Positions 60,866 through 64,000 of a DNA stretch of 64,000 nucleotides are shown here, one piece after another. The translations under genes and the position numbers were made by a program. Each line of letters opens with the position of its first letter. Position 1 is the first letter of the stretch. The stretch comes from Lumnitzera littorea. Taxonomy: Eukaryota; Streptophyta; Magnoliopsida; Myrtales; Combretaceae. Under the pieces are notes generated by a model, which saw only the letters and a program-made list of their open reading frames with translations, was not told where the DNA came from and searched no databases. The stretch lies in the NCBI GenBank assembly GCA_024138015.1, contig JAMXBB010000011.1:72854522-72918521 (forward strand), in the 5' to 3' direction.

Positions 60866-62340
60866 TGTAGGGTGCCATACCTACATAGTCCATGAGTTGT
60901 TTGAATTTTACTTTGAAGTGGTATGAAGATGTCGGCTCCATTGTTAAATATCGATCACGCAGCATAAAATTATTAAAATCACTTACCTTAACCCACATCC
61001 ATTATCAACAGCATTCATCCTTATTGTCAACCATCCTTCTCTCCTAAAATTCCAACCCAATTACGTTTTGTCATCACTCTCATGTCCTACACACTAACAC
61101 GCAACAACAACACTCTTACGTCTTACACACAACACAAGCCAACTTGCTCACTCCACTACGTTGCTATACGATCATATACACACACCTCATTGATATGCTA
61201 CTGATCACACACACGTTGCACGTTGGCTACTTCACGATCAATACTGCCGCACACGCGTACAACTAGTGCACATACTAAGCACGAGAACGTAGTCCAGATG
61301 ACCACGACACGATTAACATGAACATGGCGACCACATGCAACTTGACCAATTTAGGTAATAAAAATTATTTTCTTTATTTATTTCTTTATTTATTGTTATT
61401 AGTTAATTAATTTATTTTACTAATTTGTTGTCCTTAGTGCACTTTTTTTTTATATATTTTGTAATTGTCATACTTTTTGCTATATTTTTTAGATAATGTT
61501 CAATTTTTTGATAAATTTAGTTAAATTGCATTTTTTTTGAAAAATTGCATATCTTTTCTTCGAGATTTGTATCTTTGGAGATCTTAATATATGTTCTATG
61601 TAGGACTTAGGAAAAATTAGTTTTTTCTTTTACATGTAGATTTTTTTTAGAAAAAATAAAAAATCTTAACTAGAGTTTTTGAAAAGATTTAATTAGTTAG
61701 GGTTTTCTTTTAAAGGAGATTCGTGAAATTATATTTTTTTTTAGGTTTTTTTTTTAAAATAATAAATTGTTAAATAAACCTAAATTTGGCTCAATTTTCA
61801 AATGTAAAAAAAAAAAAAAATCCACACACTAAATCTTTTTTAAAAAAAATTACGTTAATTTGATATTGACTAGCAAGTATGCAAGTACCTTCGGAGCAAT
61901 CGTAAAAAATAAATTTTTTTTTTCTTTTTCTTGAAATTTTGTAGTAAAAAATCATAAAAAAATCATTTTAATTATATTCTTGCATATTTGTATATATTTC
62001 AATATTTTTAGAGAAATTATAAAAATAAGGCCCATTAGTTTTTTTTTTTTATTCTTACATGATGATTTAGTTTTAATAGGTTAACTTCTAAACTTAGTTT
62101 TTCTAGTTTAATTTTCTAAAAAATGATTTTTTTAGAAAATCCATAGATTAGTGGCCAAATTAGGGAAACCCTTATTTTACTTTTTACTAATTTAACTAGT
62201 TGTCGACTCTAATTTTTCTAAATATTTTTTTAAAAATCATTTTTTAAAGAAAAATATTTTTTTAATTTAATGTCGAGTGATTATTAAACGGGTTATGCTT
62301 ATTATAGGTTAAATTAAGGAAAATAAAATAGGGCTTGACA
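60866..62340 (+). repeat. 5' LTR of the Ogre/Tat-type element
   Basis: The left boundary is where LINE homology stops (after ACCTTGTTGTCAAA). The right boundary is set by the adjoining primer-binding site. The left third is CA-rich (about 61000-61330), and the right two thirds are T-rich low complexity with homopolymer runs. Confidence 0.6.
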
Positions 62341-62362
62341 AAATTAGTGACTCTAGTGGGAA
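62341..62362 (+). promoter_or_regulatory. Reverse-transcription primer-binding site (tRNA-type, Ogre/Tat)
   Basis: The sequence AAATTAGTGACTCTAGTGGG lies directly downstream of the LTR end. It differs at a few positions from the GCGACTCTGCTGGGG motif usual in Ogre/Tat elements. The tRNA was not identified here. Confidence 0.6.
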
Positions 62363-63257
62363 CACTAGTGGGCTAGCTATGTAAAAATAAAAATTAGTTA
62401 ATGGGTTTTTATGTTTTTTAATTTCTTTTATCTATTTATTGTAAGATAGTCATACTAACTAGTTTTTAATGATGTAGGCTTTAAGAAAAAAGCTGGCCCA
62501 GTGGGCTCGTATTGGGGATTTAGGGGTAGGGGCTTTATTTATTAATAATCATTTGCATGTTTAGATTTGGCCAGACTTGGGCCACCTTATGAACTTAGGA
62601 TGGGCTACCATTATGTAATTCTCAGGTCACTAAGGTTTTTATCCCTACCTAACGGTAATAGGTGAGCCCATTCAAGCTTTGATGTAGTATATTAGATTTT
62701 TCTTTAGAAATCTTCAAAGCTATAGAGCCTAAAACTTGTAGACCTCACCCTCCTACATCATTCTTTTTGAAAAAGAGGTAGTCATTTTTTTTTAAATTAT
62801 AAAGAAAAGTTTGATTAATCTAAGGTCAGTTCGGCGTTCTTTTTCAAAAAAGGGAAATTAAAAAAATCAATAACCCTTATATATCAATATTCACAAGCTT
62901 CATTTCTTTTTAAATCTTGTTTTGAATCTACTTATATATAAGTGTACTCTTTGACTGTATGTTCATAATAATTCCTATAATTTATTAATTATTGGCTTCT
63001 ATTGCATTACATGTGTGTGTAGCATAACATATTGTTTATATTTGATTTTTGCTAATGCTTGTTTCTATTTAATCATTTTTATTGTTTGTATTATATGTGT
63101 TTTATTTTTATTGTCTATTAGTGAGTAAAAGGCTGCGTAATTTTAAAAAATTTTTTGAAGAAGCTGTAAAATTATTAATATCATATACAATCTTTTTGTA
63201 AATTTAACAGCTTCATTGTAAATAATTGTGTCATTTCATGTTTTATGTAATATAGAT

Positions 63258-64000
63258 ATGAAAAGTTACGATAGTGTTAGTCACGAGCTCATCCATGAGG
63301 TTTAGTTAGATAAGTACTCCTTCTTGGAGGCTATACTGAAAGATTGGTTAAATTAGCTTTTGCCCGCCAAGCAAGATCACATTCGCAAGAAGATTAAGTT
63401 GGTCATATCTCTCATGCGAATCCAGCTTCACTGGCCTCTAATTTAAGCTCTTATCCATTATTAGGATCTAGAATATGCAGCTTTTAAGTTTAGCTCACAT
63501 ATGTTGACACCCACTTTAAAAGAATACTCTCAATTGCTTAGTGCCCTATGTCTTGAAGTAGGCATTATGGTCTCAGATCTTAGAGTTTGGCCCGATAAAG
63601 CCTTCATGACTTTGTTGGGAGTCAAAAAGGTAGTCTTAGCACTGTTCTTATCTTCAGAGGGCAAGAAATGTCTTAGTATCTTAAGACTAGTACAATGGTT
63701 TTCAAGCATAGACGCTTATAAGAAACATCGTCAAATCTTTTGTGGGGGAAATGAATCATGGGCTAAGAAGAGGGTAAACACCTTTATCGTAGCAGTATTT
63801 GGGATAGTGCTATTTCTTATCAGGTACAGTCAAGTTTATTATAGGGTAGTCGAGTTAGTAACCCAATTTTTAGCTAGTAAATCTTATATACCGCCATTAT
63901 TGGTAGAGCAATTCAGGACACTTACCCACTTAAGAAAGCAGGGGTATGAGTACTTCACAACCAACCCTACAATCCTTATTATTTGGTTTCTCAGTCACAT
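63258..64000 (+). pseudogene. Ogre/Tat 5' ORF (DUF7745-like), with stops, 3' end beyond the window
   Basis: From the ATG at 63258 one frame runs to the edge, interrupted by four stops, all in the first ~75 codons. One (TAG before Asp at about 63470) replaces the Trp of the usual FWD motif. Visible blocks are AAFKFSSHMLTPTLKEYSQL, FIVAVFGIVLFLIRYSQVYY, PPLLVEQFRTLTHLRKQGYE and IIWFLSH. They match, in order, the T-P-T-x-E-E-Y, A-x-x-x-x-G-x-V-L-F-P and C/H-x-x-R...LYVWLQSH blocks of the plant mobile domain-like protein at the 5' side of Ogre/Tat elements. Its role in the element is not known to me. Confidence 0.75.

Larger units (their letters stand above)
60866..64000 (+). mobile_element. Ogre/Tat-type Ty3/gypsy element, 5' part, truncated by window edge
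   Basis: The LTR runs from about 60866 (TGTAGGGTGCC) to 62340 (TTGACA), bounded TG...CA, about 1.47 kb. Next to it is TTAGTGACTCTAGTGGGAAC, close to the Ogre/Tat primer-binding motif (family form TGGCGACTCTGCTGGGGA). An untranslated leader follows to about 63250, then a broken frame of the type found at the 5' end of these elements. It interrupts the LINE at 60865/60866. The right-hand rest of the element lies outside the window. Confidence 0.75.

Overview
This is a nuclear genome window from a flowering plant, most likely a eudicot. The base composition is strongly AT-rich. Genes are few and split by spliceosomal introns, and two of the three encoded proteins belong to recognisable plant gene families. 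Much of the rest is degenerate plant-type transposable elements: a Mutator-like element, Ty3/gypsy and Ty1/copia LTR remnants, a LINE, an Ogre/Tat-type element and several MITE-like fold-backs. Species cannot be fixed from sequence alone. No rRNA, tRNA, CRISPR or prokaryote-like operon was seen.

Three real protein genes can be supported. (1) The 3' part of a conserved plant gene of uncertain function lies on + at about 1373-4466; six exons are visible and the N-terminus lies upstream. (2) A complete five-exon DHHC protein S-acyltransferase of 440 aa lies on + at 34359-39351. (3) A complete seven-exon glycerophosphodiester phosphodiesterase of 381 aa lies on - at 46609-49105. Genes 2 and 3 converge. 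As I remember the Arabidopsis map, PAT-type DHHC genes sit beside a GDPD gene on chromosome 5 and near a homologue of gene 1 on chromosome 3, so this looks like a conserved gene block stretched by transposon insertions.

Layout: 1-4.5 kb gene 1; 5.1-12.5 kb decayed Mutator-like element (transposase pseudogene on -, hairpin-rich subterminal repeats, inverted ends) carrying a nested ~3 kb LTR-like insertion; 12.5-34 kb gene desert with two LTR copies of one family in opposite orientation, an RNase H remnant, a three-copy tandem repeat, a small LTR retrotransposon with both LTRs, and a copia-like LTR; 34-39.4 kb DHHC gene with a MITE in intron 2; 40.8-43.6 kb degenerate ~88-bp minisatellite interrupted by another repeat and two assembly gaps; 45.5 kb gypsy reverse transcriptase scrap; 46.6-49.1 kb GDPD gene; 49.2-57.9 kb AT-rich intergenic DNA with a MITE that has a perfect 9-bp target duplication, a gag-like scrap, a probable assembly duplication around an N, and a ~650-bp fold-back; 58-60.9 kb LINE pseudogene cut by an Ogre/Tat-like element that runs off the right edge.

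I found no convincing new multi-gene system. The most useful second-look items are the probable misassembly at 55220, the GC-AG intron and in-frame 39-nt optional exon in gene 1, the hairpin arrays at the ends of the Mutator-like element, the paired G-box palindrome in a GDPD intron, and the nested insertions.
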